A DNA stretch of 64,000 nucleotides from contig JBHJGM010000005.1 in assembly GCA_050331815.1 (NCBI GenBank), forward strand, positions 1-64,000, written 5' to 3'. The position numbers and the translations under genes are program-made. The notes beneath the pieces are model-generated. The model searched no databases, was not told where the DNA came from, and was given only the letters and a program-made list of their open reading frames with translations. Shown piece by piece: positions 33,768 to 44,062 of this stretch (position 1 is the first letter of the stretch; each line of letters starts with the position of its first letter). The DNA is from JBHJGM01 sp050331815. GTDB lineage: Bacteria > Verrucomicrobiota > Verrucomicrobiia > Opitutales > JBHJGM01.

Positions 33768-35177
33768 TTAGACCTCGTAGTACATGACAAATTCCTGCGG
33801 GTGCGGACGCAGACGCACCTGGTCGTATTCGGCCATCTTCATCGTGCAGTAGTTGTCGATGAAGTCCTTGGTGAAGACGTCGCCCTTCAGCAGGAACTCG
33901 TGGTCGGCCGAAAGCGCCTCGATGGAGCCGCGCAGGCTGTCAGGCACCGTTTGCAGATTGACGGCTTCCTCCGGCGGTAGGTCGTACAGGTTTTTGTCGA
34001 TGGCTTCGCCCGGGTCGATTTTGTTCTCGATGCCGTCGAGTCCGGCCATCATCAGGGCCGAGAAGGCGAGGTACGGGTTGGCCGACGGATCCGGGCAGCG
34101 GAACTCCACGCGCTTGGCCTTAGGGCTTTGCGAGTAGGTCGGGATGCGGCAGATGGCCGAGCGGTTGCGGGCCGAGTAAGCGAGGATGACCGGGGCTTCG
34201 TAGCCGGGCACCAGACGCTTGTACGAGTTGTTGGTCGGGTTGCAGATGGCGCAGAGGGCCGGGGCGTGCTTGAGTAGACCACCGATGTAGTAAATACCTT
34301 CCTGCGAGAAGCCCGCGTAGCCGTCTCCGGCCATCAGCGGCTTACCGTCTTTCCAGAGGGACTGGTGCACGTGCATGCCTGAGCCGTTATCACCAAAGAG
34401 TGGTTTCGGCATGAAGGTGGCCGACTTGCCCGCGCGGTAAGCCACGTTTTTGACGACGTACTTGTAGAGGCACATTGCGTCGCCCATCTGCTTGAGCGGG
34501 GCAAAACGCAGGTCGATTTCGGCCTGACCGCCGGTGGCCACTTCGTGGTGTTGTGCTTCCACATCGAGGCCCAGCTCAATCATGACGGAGACCATCTCGT
34601 TACGCAGGTCCATGTGCTTGTCGCCCGGAGGCACCGGCAGGTAACCCTCCTTGTGGCGAATCTTGTAGCCCTGGTTCGGAAACTCTTCCTTGCCCGTGTT
34701 CCAGACGCCTTCGACCGAATCGGTAAAGGCGAAGGTCTCGTTGGAGGCGGTGCCGTAGCGTACGTCGTCAAAGATGAAGAATTCAGCCTCCGGCCCGAAA
34801 TACGCCGTGTCAGCAATGCCGGTTGACTGCAGGTAGGCTTCCGCCTTGGTGGCCACCCCGCGCGGCGAGCGGTCGTAGGGCTCGTGCGTGAGCGGATCTT
34901 CCACATCGGAGATCATGCTCAAGGTTACGTGCTCGCAAAACGGGTCGATGATGGCGCTGGCCGGATCGGGCTTGATCAGCATGTCGGAAGCTTCGATGCC
35001 CTTCCAACCGCGGATGGAGGAGCCGTCGAAACCGAGGCCATCTTCAAAGATGTCTTCGCTCAGTTCCTTAACCGGTATGGTGAAGTGCTGCCAGGTGCCC
35101 AAAAGGTCACAGAACTTCAAGTCGACAAATTTAGCGTCTTTGGCCTTCGCCAAAGCCAGAACTTCTTTCGCAGTCAT
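33768..35177 (-). CDS. glnA: glutamine synthetase type I
   Basis: ATP-dependent ligation of ammonia to glutamate, 469 residues, dodecameric type I enzyme. Conserved elements are GFDGSSIRGW, the metal-site FGPEAEFFIFD, NGSGMHVHQS and NPTNNSYKRLVPGYEAP. KNLYDLPPEE places the adenylylation tyrosine at Tyr398, so this is the I-beta form controlled by GlnE-type adenylylation. It is monocistronic, with its own terminator. Confidence 0.98.
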   Translation of the reverse strand: MTAKEVLALAKAKDAKFVDLKFCDLLGTWQHFTIPVKELSEDIFEDGLGFDGSSIRGWKGIEASDMLIKPDPASAIIDPFCEHVTLSMISDVEDPLTHEPYDRSPRGVATKAEAYLQSTGIADTAYFGPEAEFFIFDDVRYGTASNETFAFTDSVEGVWNTGKEEFPNQGYKIRHKEGYLPVPPGDKHMDLRNEMVSVMIELGLDVEAQHHEVATGGQAEIDLRFAPLKQMGDAMCLYKYVVKNVAYRAGKSATFMPKPLFGDNGSGMHVHQSLWKDGKPLMAGDGYAGFSQEGIYYIGGLLKHAPALCAICNPTNNSYKRLVPGYEAPVILAYSARNRSAICRIPTYSQSPKAKRVEFRCPDPSANPYLAFSALMMAGLDGIENKIDPGEAIDKNLYDLPPEEAVNLQTVPDSLRGSIEALSADHEFLLKGDVFTKDFIDNYCTMKMAEYDQVRLRPHPQEFVMYYEV

Positions 35178-35291
35178 GGGAGTTTTACCTTCGTATGTCT
35201 GGGTTCGATACTTTTTCGTTTACGGTCCGAGGCAAAGACAGAATAGCTCTTCGCGTCAGCAACCCAAAGCGTATAACAACGAGCAGTTCAA

Positions 35292-37406
35292 ATGCCCAAC
35301 AGCAAACGAAAGGAACGGCTTTATAAAATTAATCGGTTCGGGCAGCTGACCGCGCGCAACCTGTTGGACTGGTTGGTGTTACTGTCTCTGCTCTTGTTTC
35401 TTGGGCACATGATTGTGCAAGTTTCGGGGGTGCGCCCTGGCACGCAGGCGGTGGGCTTGATTTTCATGAGTCTGACGCTGGCCCTGCACGGAATTTGGCT
35501 GGCGCTCGGGCGGGATTCGGTCCTACGCCTGCACCGCCCGCTGCTATGGCTGCTGCCGTTTTTGGCCCTCTTGCTGGCGCATGTGCTGTACCTCTCGCCA
35601 ACGCCCTGGCTGGCGCGATGGGATCTGTTGCTGGGCTTCCAGGCGTTTTTCGTGGCCTGGGTCTGCGCCAATGGTCTGCGCGGGCGCGAGAAGGTCTGGC
35701 TCTTTTTCATCCTGCTCTGCGTAATTCTGGGCCTGAGTGGCTTTCTGGGCCTGCGGCAATTCTCGGAGCGCCCGGACTGGCTGGGCATCGGCCCAACACT
35801 GCCGGAGGAGTTCGGCTTGTTTGTGGGCTCCCAGGGGTACGCCACCGGTACTACGCCCCATCCGCAGATTTTTTCCGGCCTGCTGCTGTTGTTGATCCCG
35901 ATGCTGCTGGCCGCGGGCCTGATGCGCAAGCTCCTGGCGGCTCTGCGCTTGCTCTGCCTGCTCAGCGGTTTGCTCTTCTTCGGTGTTCTGGTCCTTACGC
36001 GGGATACTTTTGCGCTGACGCTGGCTTCGGTGGCCATCGTGCTGCTGATGCTGATCTGCCTGCGCACGTGGAAGAAGCGCATCCTGGGCGTGGCCATTGC
36101 GGGTCTTTTCGTGGGCGCGGCCTGGGGGGGCTTCTACTGGCTGGAATCCTCACGACCCATCGAGCAGGAACCCCCGGGCCTGAGTCTTGAGGAGGTACGC
36201 GCATTGGGTGTCGAACCCGGTCTTTGGGGCGTAGGCGCGGGCAATTTCAACGCCATCATGAGTACAGACGCGGCGCAGACTTATCTGGGGCATCACACGG
36301 GTGCCGCCAGCAGTCTGGTTTCGCTCTGGGTGGAATTTGGCTGGGCGGGTCTCGCGCTGCTGGGCCTGCCGCTGGTGTGGATTTGTGGGGTGGGCCTGCG
36401 CGGTTGGGTGCGATTACCTTTGAAAGAAACAGAGTTTGCCGACGTGCCGATCCGTCGGGGCAAGCGCCTGTCGCGCCCGGCTTTGACCGAGCGTGTTTTC
36501 CAGACCGCTGCGATTTTTGGCGTCGTACTCTTTGGTATACACCTGCTGATCGCCTTTCATCTGGAGGTGCCGGGCGCCTTACTGGTGGCCGCCGCGCTGA
36601 CCGGCATCGCTCTCAAGCCCTTGCCCCAGCGAACCCTGCCATTACCAGCGAAACTGCCTCGCTGGTTGATCACGCTTCTGCCCACCTTTTTTATGTCGGT
36701 GGTCCTGGGGGTCGTAGTGGTCCCCTTGCTGCGCTACAGCGAACTGTCCCTGCGCACGGCCGAAGGCATCCAGCGCCTGCAGGAACGCGATCCCGAACTT
36801 GACCCGTTCCTCCTCAAGAGCGCCGCAAACATGCTGCGCGAGGTCATTGCCAAGGACCCCGCCCACCTCGACGCCCGGGCCTGGCTGGCGTACGTGGTCA
36901 TTCTTGAGTCGCGGGATGCACGCGAAGATGCCGCGGCGATCCGTGCCGAGGTTAATGAGCTGGCGCGGACGCTCGTTGAGGCCTATCCCAACAATCCCTA
37001 CTACCGCAGCATCGAGGGGTTGGGGCACTGGCTGAACAACGATCTGGACGCTGCTGAAGCCAGCTTTCGCGCCGGCATAGAGGCCCGGCCCGGGCATCCC
37101 CTGCCGCGTTACTACCTGGGCGAACTGCTCAAACTGCGCCCCAACCGCATCGAAGAAGCAGGTGAAATGCTCGCCAGCGTCGAAGCCCTGCAGCCGACCT
37201 TTCCGCGCATCGCTGAGCGGCGTTCGCTGCTCAGCCTTAGCCGGGGCGTCGAACTGGAGAAGATCGACGAAACCCTCCGCGCCATGACCGAGCATCAGTT
37301 GCCGCCGCTGGTCTTTGTGGAGCCGCCCGCCCGTGGCATTCTGGGCTTCAACCGGCGGTTTATCCCGCCGCCCGAATACCGCCCGGACTTCGTGGCCGAC
37401 GAGTGA
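35292..37406 (+). CDS. O-antigen-ligase/Wzy-like membrane protein with C-terminal TPR domain
   Basis: A 704-residue protein with ten or more membrane helices over residues 25-480 and a soluble C-terminal part (about 490-704). The segment GVEPGLWGVGAGNFNAIMS and the helix that follows (TGAASSLVSLWVEFG) match the Wzy_C core of O-antigen ligases and polymerases. The C-terminal part contains helical pairs (ARAWLAYVVILESRDARED, DLDAAEASFRAGIEARPGH) that look like tetratricopeptide repeats. It probably joins or polymerises glycans on the periplasmic face. Its stop is only 7 bp from the convergent mrdA stop. Confidence 0.8.
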   Translation: MPNSKRKERLYKINRFGQLTARNLLDWLVLLSLLLFLGHMIVQVSGVRPGTQAVGLIFMSLTLALHGIWLALGRDSVLRLHRPLLWLLPFLALLLAHVLYLSPTPWLARWDLLLGFQAFFVAWVCANGLRGREKVWLFFILLCVILGLSGFLGLRQFSERPDWLGIGPTLPEEFGLFVGSQGYATGTTPHPQIFSGLLLLLIPMLLAAGLMRKLLAALRLLCLLSGLLFFGVLVLTRDTFALTLASVAIVLLMLICLRTWKKRILGVAIAGLFVGAAWGGFYWLESSRPIEQEPPGLSLEEVRALGVEPGLWGVGAGNFNAIMSTDAAQTYLGHHTGAASSLVSLWVEFGWAGLALLGLPLVWICGVGLRGWVRLPLKETEFADVPIRRGKRLSRPALTERVFQTAAIFGVVLFGIHLLIAFHLEVPGALLVAAALTGIALKPLPQRTLPLPAKLPRWLITLLPTFFMSVVLGVVVVPLLRYSELSLRTAEGIQRLQERDPELDPFLLKSAANMLREVIAKDPAHLDARAWLAYVVILESRDAREDAAAIRAEVNELARTLVEAYPNNPYYRSIEGLGHWLNNDLDAAEASFRAGIEARPGHPLPRYYLGELLKLRPNRIEEAGEMLASVEALQPTFPRIAERRSLLSLSRGVELEKIDETLRAMTEHQLPPLVFVEPPARGILGFNRRFIPPPEYRPDFVADE

Positions 37407-37413
37407 GCGGTGC

Positions 37414-39363
37414 TCAACGCGCGGCGGCGGTCGTCGTGGCCGGTGTCTGCGCTCCGTTGAAGTACTGATCAAAGACCGCGCCGGCCACCGGTGCCGCCGT
37501 GCGTCCGCCAGCGTAGCCGTCGTTGGGGTTGGCCCCCTCGGCGGTCACGATGATGGCGATCTCCGGATCCTCGACGGGCGCGAACCCCAGAAACCACGCG
37601 ATGGTGGTCTTTTGTCCTTCGAGCGTGACCTGGGCGGTGCCTGTTTTTCCGGCAACACGGACCCCGGGCACCTGCGCGAACTTGGCCGTGCCGTTGGTGA
37701 CGGCGGCTTCCAGGCCGGCCACGACTGCGGCATAATCCTCATCGGACAGGGGCAGGGCGGCGGCGGCCTCGCGCTGCCGTTCAAAGTTGCCCGCCGGGTC
37801 GTGCACCAGGGTGGGTTGCGTCCGCATCTCACGCCGCGCAAAGGAGGCCGCGAAGCAGGCCATGCGCAGCGGCGTGGTCAGCAAAAAACCCTGGCCAATC
37901 GACATGTTGGCCGTGTCGCCATCGAACCAGGAACCCTGGCGCGGATCGTCTTCGCCCAGGGAGCGTTTCCAGTCCGGGCCGGGTACGATGCCGCGCTTTT
38001 CTTCAAAGGGCAGGTCGATGCCAGTCGACTGGTCCAGCCCAAAGGCCCGCCCGAGCGCCGCGAGCCGGTCCGGCCCCAGACGCAGGCCGATCTGGTAAAA
38101 AAACACGTTGCTGGAGACCTGCAACGCCCGCTCCACGTTGACCTGGCCAAAGGCGCGGCGTCCGCTGTGCTCGGGAAAGTCTCGGTTGCCCACACGGTAG
38201 ACGCCGCCACAGTACAGAATCTCGTCGGGCTGCAGCGTGTCGGTTTCCAGCGCGGCGATGGCGGTGATGATTTTGAAGGTGGAGCCGGGCGGGTAGAGCC
38301 CCCGTGTCGCCCGGTTCAGCGCGGCCCCGCGCTCCAAAATGTCGTTCCAGGTCGCCCGGCTGATAAACGGGGTCATGTCGTTGAGGTTGTAGTCGGGTTT
38401 GCTGACCAGCGCGAGGATCTCGCCGGTTTTCACCTCAATGGCCACGACCGCGCCTTTTTTGTCACCAAGCCCGGTTTCGGCCACGCGTTGCAAATCCAGA
38501 TCGAGGCTGGTGCGCAGCGTTTCGCCCGGCACGGGCAGTTGCTCCTCGACCAGCTCGTACGGATAGCCGACCGGGTCCACCCGCCAGACCTGCCGCCCGC
38601 TTTGACCCTGCAGGTGCGTGTCGTAGGACAGCTCCAGGCCCGATTTGCCCACCTTGCCCTCCAGCTTGAAGGTGCGCAGTTCCACCGGCAGGGCGGGCAG
38701 GCCCTCCTCGGGCAGATCAATGCTCGAGACCACGTAGCCCAGCGTATGCGCCGCTAGCGAACCGTGCGGATAATACCGCGCGGTATCCGAAAAGATCTGC
38801 ACCGGGCTGCCGGTGGGCAACTGCTGCGTCAGCCGGGCAAACTCGATTTCGTTCAGGTCCTCGACCAGTTTGAACGGCAGGATTAGCTCCTGTTCAAAGT
38901 GTCGCCGCACGGCTTTTGGGTCGACGCGCTCGTTACGCCCGGTGATTGCGTTGACCTCATCGAGGTAACGCTGCAACACGGCCACCCGCGCGTCCCAGCG
39001 CAGGGCGCGGGTGTCGACTTTGGGGCGCTGACTGGCGGGCAGGTCCTCCACCTGGCGGCGGGCTTCCCGCACCTTGGCCAGATAGGCTGCGTACATTTCC
39101 TCGCCGATGCGCGAGCTCTGCCGCAGCGTCGAGTCGAGGTAAATCACAGCCGAAAAACGCGCGCGGTTGAGCACCAAGGGACGCCCGTGCCGGTCCAGAA
39201 TATCGCCCCGGGGACCCGGCCGGAGAATCTCGCGCAGGCTTTGGCGCTCGCCCCGCCGCGAATACTCGTCGGCCAGCACAATCTGCCGGTAGGCCAGCCC
39301 GCCGATCAGGGTGGAGCCCAGAACCAGGCAGACCAGCGCAAGCAGAGCCAAGCGCAGGTTCAT
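37414..39363 (-). CDS. mrdA: penicillin-binding protein 2 (elongasome transpeptidase)
   Basis: Peptidoglycan DD-transpeptidase for cell elongation, anchored by one N-terminal helix (LRLALLALVCLVLGSTLIGG). RGDILDRHGRPL marks the dimerisation/pedestal domain. The catalytic GSTFKII (nucleophile Ser361), SSNVFFY and AGKTGTAQ motifs are intact. ATG 39363 gives 649 residues; an in-frame GTG at 39393 would add ten residues. It is the last gene of the leftward mreB-mreC-mreD-mrdA cluster. Confidence 0.96.
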   Translation of the reverse strand: MNLRLALLALVCLVLGSTLIGGLAYRQIVLADEYSRRGERQSLREILRPGPRGDILDRHGRPLVLNRARFSAVIYLDSTLRQSSRIGEEMYAAYLAKVREARRQVEDLPASQRPKVDTRALRWDARVAVLQRYLDEVNAITGRNERVDPKAVRRHFEQELILPFKLVEDLNEIEFARLTQQLPTGSPVQIFSDTARYYPHGSLAAHTLGYVVSSIDLPEEGLPALPVELRTFKLEGKVGKSGLELSYDTHLQGQSGRQVWRVDPVGYPYELVEEQLPVPGETLRTSLDLDLQRVAETGLGDKKGAVVAIEVKTGEILALVSKPDYNLNDMTPFISRATWNDILERGAALNRATRGLYPPGSTFKIITAIAALETDTLQPDEILYCGGVYRVGNRDFPEHSGRRAFGQVNVERALQVSSNVFFYQIGLRLGPDRLAALGRAFGLDQSTGIDLPFEEKRGIVPGPDWKRSLGEDDPRQGSWFDGDTANMSIGQGFLLTTPLRMACFAASFARREMRTQPTLVHDPAGNFERQREAAAALPLSDEDYAAVVAGLEAAVTNGTAKFAQVPGVRVAGKTGTAQVTLEGQKTTIAWFLGFAPVEDPEIAIIVTAEGANPNDGYAGGRTAAPVAGAVFDQYFNGAQTPATTTAAAR

Positions 39364-39447
39364 CCGGTTGGAGCGTTGGAACAATGGGTGCACGTGTCGA
39401 AGTTGGTGGCTAACTCACTACAAGCGACAGGGCCGAGCCGCAAACGT

Positions 39448-40017
39448 TCAACGCTTGGGTCCCGCGCCGGTCCGGGTGATCGCCTCGGCCATGGTGGTTT
39501 CGGCATTCGAGCCGCCGGGACGCGGCACCATCGAGACCAGCGCGCGCTGCAGCGACACAAACCACAAGGCCAGGCCCGCCGCCACCAGCGTGGAGACGAC
39601 GAGGTTGCTGAATACCTGTAGCCAGTACGCCCCGCCGCCCAGGCCCTCTTTCAGCCAACTCAAGGCAAGCGCTGTGAGCAACAGACACAGCGCGTTGAGC
39701 ACCAGCCCGAGTATCCACAGATGCAGCGGCGCTTCCGCCCTCAGCCGTCGACCGACCAGCGCGCTCATCGCGACGATCAGCGTGAAGATGCCGTAACTCA
39801 GCCCGAAGGGCTGCACACTCGCGGCATCCAGCAGCAGACCACTGGCCGCCGCGATCAACATGCTGATGCCGATCGGCAGGTGCATGACCGGGTAGATCAA
39901 CAGCAGGCCGCCCAGGTAAACCGCCAGACCCCACGGAGCCAGCCAATGCGCGAGCTGGCTGCTTAAAAAAATCAGCAACGCATTGGCCAGCAGCGGGATC
40001 CACAAAAGCCGGATCAT
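39448..40017 (-). CDS. mreD: rod-shape-determining protein MreD
   Basis: A 189-residue integral membrane protein with five or six helices, following mreC with a 4-bp overlap and preceding mrdA. Sequence similarity in this family is weak; SGLLLDAASVQPFGLSYGIF is the usual MreD-like segment and gene order supports the call. It works with MreC and PBP2 in lateral wall synthesis. Confidence 0.9.
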   Translation of the reverse strand: MIRLLWIPLLANALLIFLSSQLAHWLAPWGLAVYLGGLLLIYPVMHLPIGISMLIAAASGLLLDAASVQPFGLSYGIFTLIVAMSALVGRRLRAEAPLHLWILGLVLNALCLLLTALALSWLKEGLGGGAYWLQVFSNLVVSTLVAAGLALWFVSLQRALVSMVPRPGGSNAETTMAEAITRTGAGPKR

Positions 40018-40871
40018 GGCGTGGCCTCCGGTGCTTGTATGGGCTCCTCGATGCCTTCAGGTAACAGGATGGCCACTTCGCGCAGGCTGCGCAGTTCCTC
40101 GCTGAGGATGACCGGCCCGCGCTGAAAGAGCCCGTTGGCCCCGATTTCAAGCCGCTCCACGGTGCCGATGGTCAACCCCTGTGGAAACACCCCGCCCAGG
40201 CTTGAAGAAACCAGCTCGAGCGGCTCGGTCCCGGGCTGGATGTCGGGCGGCACGTCGTTGACCCGTCCCACCGGCGCGCCCATCGGGGTCTGCGTGCTGC
40301 CGTTGTAAGTTACCGGGCGGGAGTCGCCGACGAAGTTCGCTGCCATGCGAAACGAGGGGCTGCTGACCAGCTCGACGACGCAGGTATACAGGCGCACTTC
40401 CGTCACGCGTCCGACCACGCCACCCTCGAAGATGACCGCCGCCCCGACCGGAATTTCATAGTTTGCCCCCTTGCGCAGGATCAGGCCCTGCCACCAGGCG
40501 TCGATGTCGCGGCGGGCCACCCGGGCCAGTTCGTAGCGGTAGGTCGGTTCTCTGGGCAGGTCGAGGGCTTCCTCCAGGCGTTCCAGTTGCGCATGCAGGC
40601 TTTGGTTTTCGTTCAGGCGAAAGGCGTAGGCGCGGTTGATGCGCGAGAGGTCGCGAATGGTTTCCAGGAGCGCGTCGTTGCTTTCGCCGCGCAGGCTCCA
40701 GTAGGCCTGCAGGTCGTTCAAGTGCGAGGAGGCGGCCACCGCCGGGGCCTGGAATTCGTACAGCGCCGAGCGCACGAAGCGCTTGAAAAAGGGCGGCACC
40801 AAAATCCAGGCCACCAAAAAAGCCGCCAACCAGGCGAGGGGTTTGATCTGTTCGCGGCGCAAACGTGGCAC
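40014..40871 (-). CDS. mreC: rod-shape-determining protein MreC
   Basis: A 285-residue bitopic periplasmic protein: one N-terminal helix (LAWLAAFLVAWILV), a coiled-coil region near residues 65-95 and a beta-rich core with VARRDIDAWWQGLILRKGAN, GVVGRVTEV and VSSSLGGVFPQGLTIG. The start is GTG (40869-40871), 16 bp below mreB. It links cytoplasmic MreB to PBP2. Confidence 0.95.
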   Translation of the reverse strand: MPRLRREQIKPLAWLAAFLVAWILVPPFFKRFVRSALYEFQAPAVAASSHLNDLQAYWSLRGESNDALLETIRDLSRINRAYAFRLNENQSLHAQLERLEEALDLPREPTYRYELARVARRDIDAWWQGLILRKGANYEIPVGAAVIFEGGVVGRVTEVRLYTCVVELVSSPSFRMAANFVGDSRPVTYNGSTQTPMGAPVGRVNDVPPDIQPGTEPLELVSSSLGGVFPQGLTIGTVERLEIGANGLFQRGPVILSEELRSLREVAILLPEGIEEPIQAPEATP

Positions 40872-40887
40872 GGATGCCTCGTGTGGT

Positions 40888-41907
40888 TTACGCGGAATCG
40901 CGCAAGTAGCGGTCCAGGTCCTGCAGGATCATGCCGGTGCCGTTGGCCACGGCGCTGAGCGGGTCCTCCGCGATAATGACCGGCAGGCCGGTTGCCTCGC
41001 TAATTAAACGGTCGAGGTTGCGCACCATCGAGCCGCCGCCGGCTAGCACTATACCTCGGTCGACCAGATCCGCCGAAAGCTCTGGCGGGCAGCGCTCCAA
41101 GGCCGAGCGCACGACCTCGATGATCGAATTGAACGTGTCCGAAAGCGCCTCGCGAATCTCCTGCGAGGTGATCTGCAACGTCTTGGGCAGCCCGGCCACC
41201 GAGTCGCGGCCCTTCACCTCCATCGTCAATTCCTCCTCCAGCGGGAAGGCTGAGCCGATGCGGATTTTGATCTCCTCAGCGGTGCGTTCACCCACCATCA
41301 GGTTATAGGCGCGCTTCATGTAATTGGAGATGGAGTTGTCCATCTCGTCGCCGCCGACGCGAATGGAGCGGGTGAAAACAACCCCGGTCAGCGAAATGAT
41401 GGCAACCTCGGTCGTGCCCCCGCCGATGTCCACGATCATGTTGGCGGCGGGTTCATCGATAGGCAGGCCCACTCCGATTGCCGCGGCCATCGGCTCCTCT
41501 AGCGTGACCACGTAACGGGCACCGGCCCGCATGGCCGAGTCCTTCACCGCGCGCCGTTCCACCTCCGTAATGCCCGAGGGCACGGCCACCACCACGCGCG
41601 GCGGCACCAGCTTGGTGTTGTGGCCCACCTTCTGGATAAAGTGGCGAATCATCGCCTCGGTGATGTCAAAATCAGCGATGACCCCGTCCTTCATCGGCCG
41701 CAAGGCGGTGATGTTGCCCGGAGTGCGCCCCAGCATGCGCTTGGCCTCGGCCCCGACCGCCCGCACGCGCTTGGTATTGTTGTAGACCGCGACGACGCTG
41801 GGCTCGCGCAAAACAATCCCGCGGTCACGGACGAAAACCAGCGAATTCGCCGTCCCCAAATCGATGCCGATGTCGTTGGAAAGAAAGCCGAGGGCGTTTG
41901 AAAACAT
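40888..41907 (-). CDS. mreB: rod-shape-determining actin homologue MreB
   Basis: Bacterial actin that guides elongation wall synthesis. IGIDLGTANSLVFV (phosphate 1), ADFDITEAMIRHF, IVDIGGGTTEVAII (phosphate 2) and GIVLAGGGSMVRNL (adenosine) are conserved; 339 residues is standard. First gene of the leftward cell-shape operon. Confidence 0.98.
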   Translation of the reverse strand: MFSNALGFLSNDIGIDLGTANSLVFVRDRGIVLREPSVVAVYNNTKRVRAVGAEAKRMLGRTPGNITALRPMKDGVIADFDITEAMIRHFIQKVGHNTKLVPPRVVVAVPSGITEVERRAVKDSAMRAGARYVVTLEEPMAAAIGVGLPIDEPAANMIVDIGGGTTEVAIISLTGVVFTRSIRVGGDEMDNSISNYMKRAYNLMVGERTAEEIKIRIGSAFPLEEELTMEVKGRDSVAGLPKTLQITSQEIREALSDTFNSIIEVVRSALERCPPELSADLVDRGIVLAGGGSMVRNLDRLISEATGLPVIIAEDPLSAVANGTGMILQDLDRYLRDSA

Positions 41908-42127
41908 AGGTCGCAGCCGCGTCCGAGGCTGCCACTACTCATAACGAAACTCCGCGCATGTCAAAAACTTATTAAACTGCAACCGTCTACCAGGCGCACC
42001 TTTTTTGGCTGCCCATCATGGGTGCTTGCCGCGCGTACGGGAGATATCTCCAAGGTTAAATGTTAGTTGAGCTATCCTGTATTTATACATTTGCCCGAAC
42101 CGCTCGTATGCGACTTCCATCTTGCGA

Positions 42128-44062
42128 ATGAGATCCCTTGAGCGCCGCCTGCGTGCGGCTGGTTTGGTCATTTTTCTCGCTTCAGGTGTGCTGTCTGTAC
42201 TTTCGGCCCAGCCGGACGCCTCCCCGGACGCAACTTCGGAGGACGCCGCTCCGCGCCTCAGTCGCGATCCTTTCGTGCCGAATACCTTTCGCCTGGAGCC
42301 GATGGCGGTCTTCCTGCCGCGCGTAGCCATCGACGGGGCCACCACCACGATCCCGACGGCGGTCACCGCGCTGCGATTTGAGCCGCTCGTCGATCTGCAG
42401 GAACGCAACGCCGCCGAGAAGCAGGGCGACATCACCATACGCGGGGGCATCTTTGAAAACACCGGCGTCAAAGTCGGTGCGGCGAACCTCTTCGATCCGC
42501 AGACCGGCCACTTCTTCGGCGAGGTGCCCATCTCGGTCGAAATGATCAGCGACCCGATCATCCTGACCGGCGTGCCCAACGCCCTGGCCGGTTTCAACAG
42601 CAACGTGGGCACCGTCAGCTACGCCTGGCGTCCAATCGTGGGCAATCGCTTTGGCGCGCACCTGGCCGCGGGGGTCGGCACCGACAACTTCAACTTCCAG
42701 ACCGCCTACGGGCACTTTCTTACCGATGCACCGATCAAGGGCGTCAAGGTTGGCGTCGACGCCGAGTACGCCCGCAGTGAGGGCGACGGTACGCAACTGT
42801 TTGGTGATCACCGCTTCGACCGTTACAGCGGGCGCATCCAGGTGCGCGGCGAGAACTTCCAGACAGATTTTTTCGGCGGCTATCAGCGCAAATTTTTTGG
42901 CTGGCCGGGAGCCTACACCGGCTTCGCCTCGCTGCCGGAAACCGACAGCACGCAGACCACTCTTTTTCTGGCCAACCACCGCATGAACTTCGGCGAGGAG
43001 GGCTATCTGGAGGCGAGCGTGTACTACCGGCGGCTCAAGGACGACTACGAGGGGAACCGTTTTGTCTTTCAGGCTTTCGGCAACGACTTTCGCCACGAGA
43101 CCGAGGTGGTCTCCGGGGCCTTCATCGGCGCGGTGCCGACCGGTCCGATCCTCTGGCAGTTTGCTGGCACGGCCCTGTGGGAAGAAATCGACTCGACCAA
43201 TCTGGAGAACGGCCCCTTTACCGAGCGCACGCTGGGCAAGTTCGCCCTGCTGCCAAAGATCGCGCGTCCGGCCTTCAACGGCGAAATCAGCGCGGCGGCG
43301 GGTTTCTCCATCGATACCTCCGACCGCGACAGCACCAAGGGTTCGCCGCTGGTGGAACTCGCCTACGAAAAAAGCGATGTGCCCCTGCGCCGCCGCGCTT
43401 ACCTGAGCTTTGCCCAGACCTCGCAACTGGCCGGCTACACCGCCCGGGGCGCGCCGACGGTCGGGCTCTTTGGCGGCAACCCCGACCTCGCGCGTGAACG
43501 CACCGACAACCTCGAAGTGGGCTTCCAACTCAACCGCGATTTGTGGAGCCTGCAGGGGGCCGTCTTCTACCGCTGGGACGAAGATCTCGCCGACTTCATC
43601 TTCTCCACCGCCTCGCCCAACGCCCGTAGCGCCCAGCCCGTGGACACCGAGACCTTTGGCTTCGAGCTGGTCTTTCGCAAGCAGTGGAAGCACGTGTATA
43701 CAGTTTTTGGATACACCTACCTCACCAAGAGCGAGGACTACGGTAGCGCCTTTGTCGACGCCTCGTTTTATGTATTGAATTTTCCACGACACCGCCTGAC
43801 CGCCGCCGTCATCTGGGACATCACATCCGAACTCCAGCTGCGCGTCGACAACGAGTTTCGCGTGCAGGAGCCCAACGCCCTGCGGCAGGGTACGCGCACC
43901 CCATTTTTCACCACGCTCGGGCTTTTTTATTTCCCCAAGTGGCTTCCCGGCGCGGAGACCAGCCTCACCCTCGACAACGTCTTTAACGAGTCATTTCAGG
44001 ACATTCCAGGCACGCCCGGCATCGGGCGCCAACTCACCTGGGCTGTCGGTTACCGTTTTTAA
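42128..44062 (+). CDS. TonB-dependent outer-membrane receptor
   Basis: A 644-residue exported protein; ATG 42128 is used (a TTG at 42122 is in frame). A signal peptide ends near VLSVLSAQ. Residues of about 75-165 include GDITIRGGIFENTGVKVGA, a plug-like segment; the rest is barrel strands such as LEASVYYRRLKDDYEGNRF and YLSFAQTSQLAGYT. The last residues, GIGRQLTWAVGYRF, end in Phe as usual. The layout resembles vitamin B12/siderophore receptors, but no cobalamin riboswitch was recognised in the 220-bp upstream gap and no TonB-box is clear. The ligand is unknown. Confidence 0.85.
   Translation: MRSLERRLRAAGLVIFLASGVLSVLSAQPDASPDATSEDAAPRLSRDPFVPNTFRLEPMAVFLPRVAIDGATTTIPTAVTALRFEPLVDLQERNAAEKQGDITIRGGIFENTGVKVGAANLFDPQTGHFFGEVPISVEMISDPIILTGVPNALAGFNSNVGTVSYAWRPIVGNRFGAHLAAGVGTDNFNFQTAYGHFLTDAPIKGVKVGVDAEYARSEGDGTQLFGDHRFDRYSGRIQVRGENFQTDFFGGYQRKFFGWPGAYTGFASLPETDSTQTTLFLANHRMNFGEEGYLEASVYYRRLKDDYEGNRFVFQAFGNDFRHETEVVSGAFIGAVPTGPILWQFAGTALWEEIDSTNLENGPFTERTLGKFALLPKIARPAFNGEISAAAGFSIDTSDRDSTKGSPLVELAYEKSDVPLRRRAYLSFAQTSQLAGYTARGAPTVGLFGGNPDLARERTDNLEVGFQLNRDLWSLQGAVFYRWDEDLADFIFSTASPNARSAQPVDTETFGFELVFRKQWKHVYTVFGYTYLTKSEDYGSAFVDASFYVLNFPRHRLTAAVIWDITSELQLRVDNEFRVQEPNALRQGTRTPFFTTLGLFYFPKWLPGAETSLTLDNVFNESFQDIPGTPGIGRQLTWAVGYRF

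Noticed and set aside
37315..38757. Frame of 480 codons antisense to mrdA
   Set aside because: mrdA has all three transpeptidase motifs; the antisense translation has no family resemblance.
41940..42121. Cobalamin riboswitch upstream of the TonB receptor
   Set aside because: No B12-box or expected conserved segments could be recognised in the 180-220 bp gap.
42182..43792. Long antisense frame (536 codons) over the TonB receptor
   Set aside because: High GC opens frames opposite real genes; no domain was recognised and the receptor frame is clearly coding.
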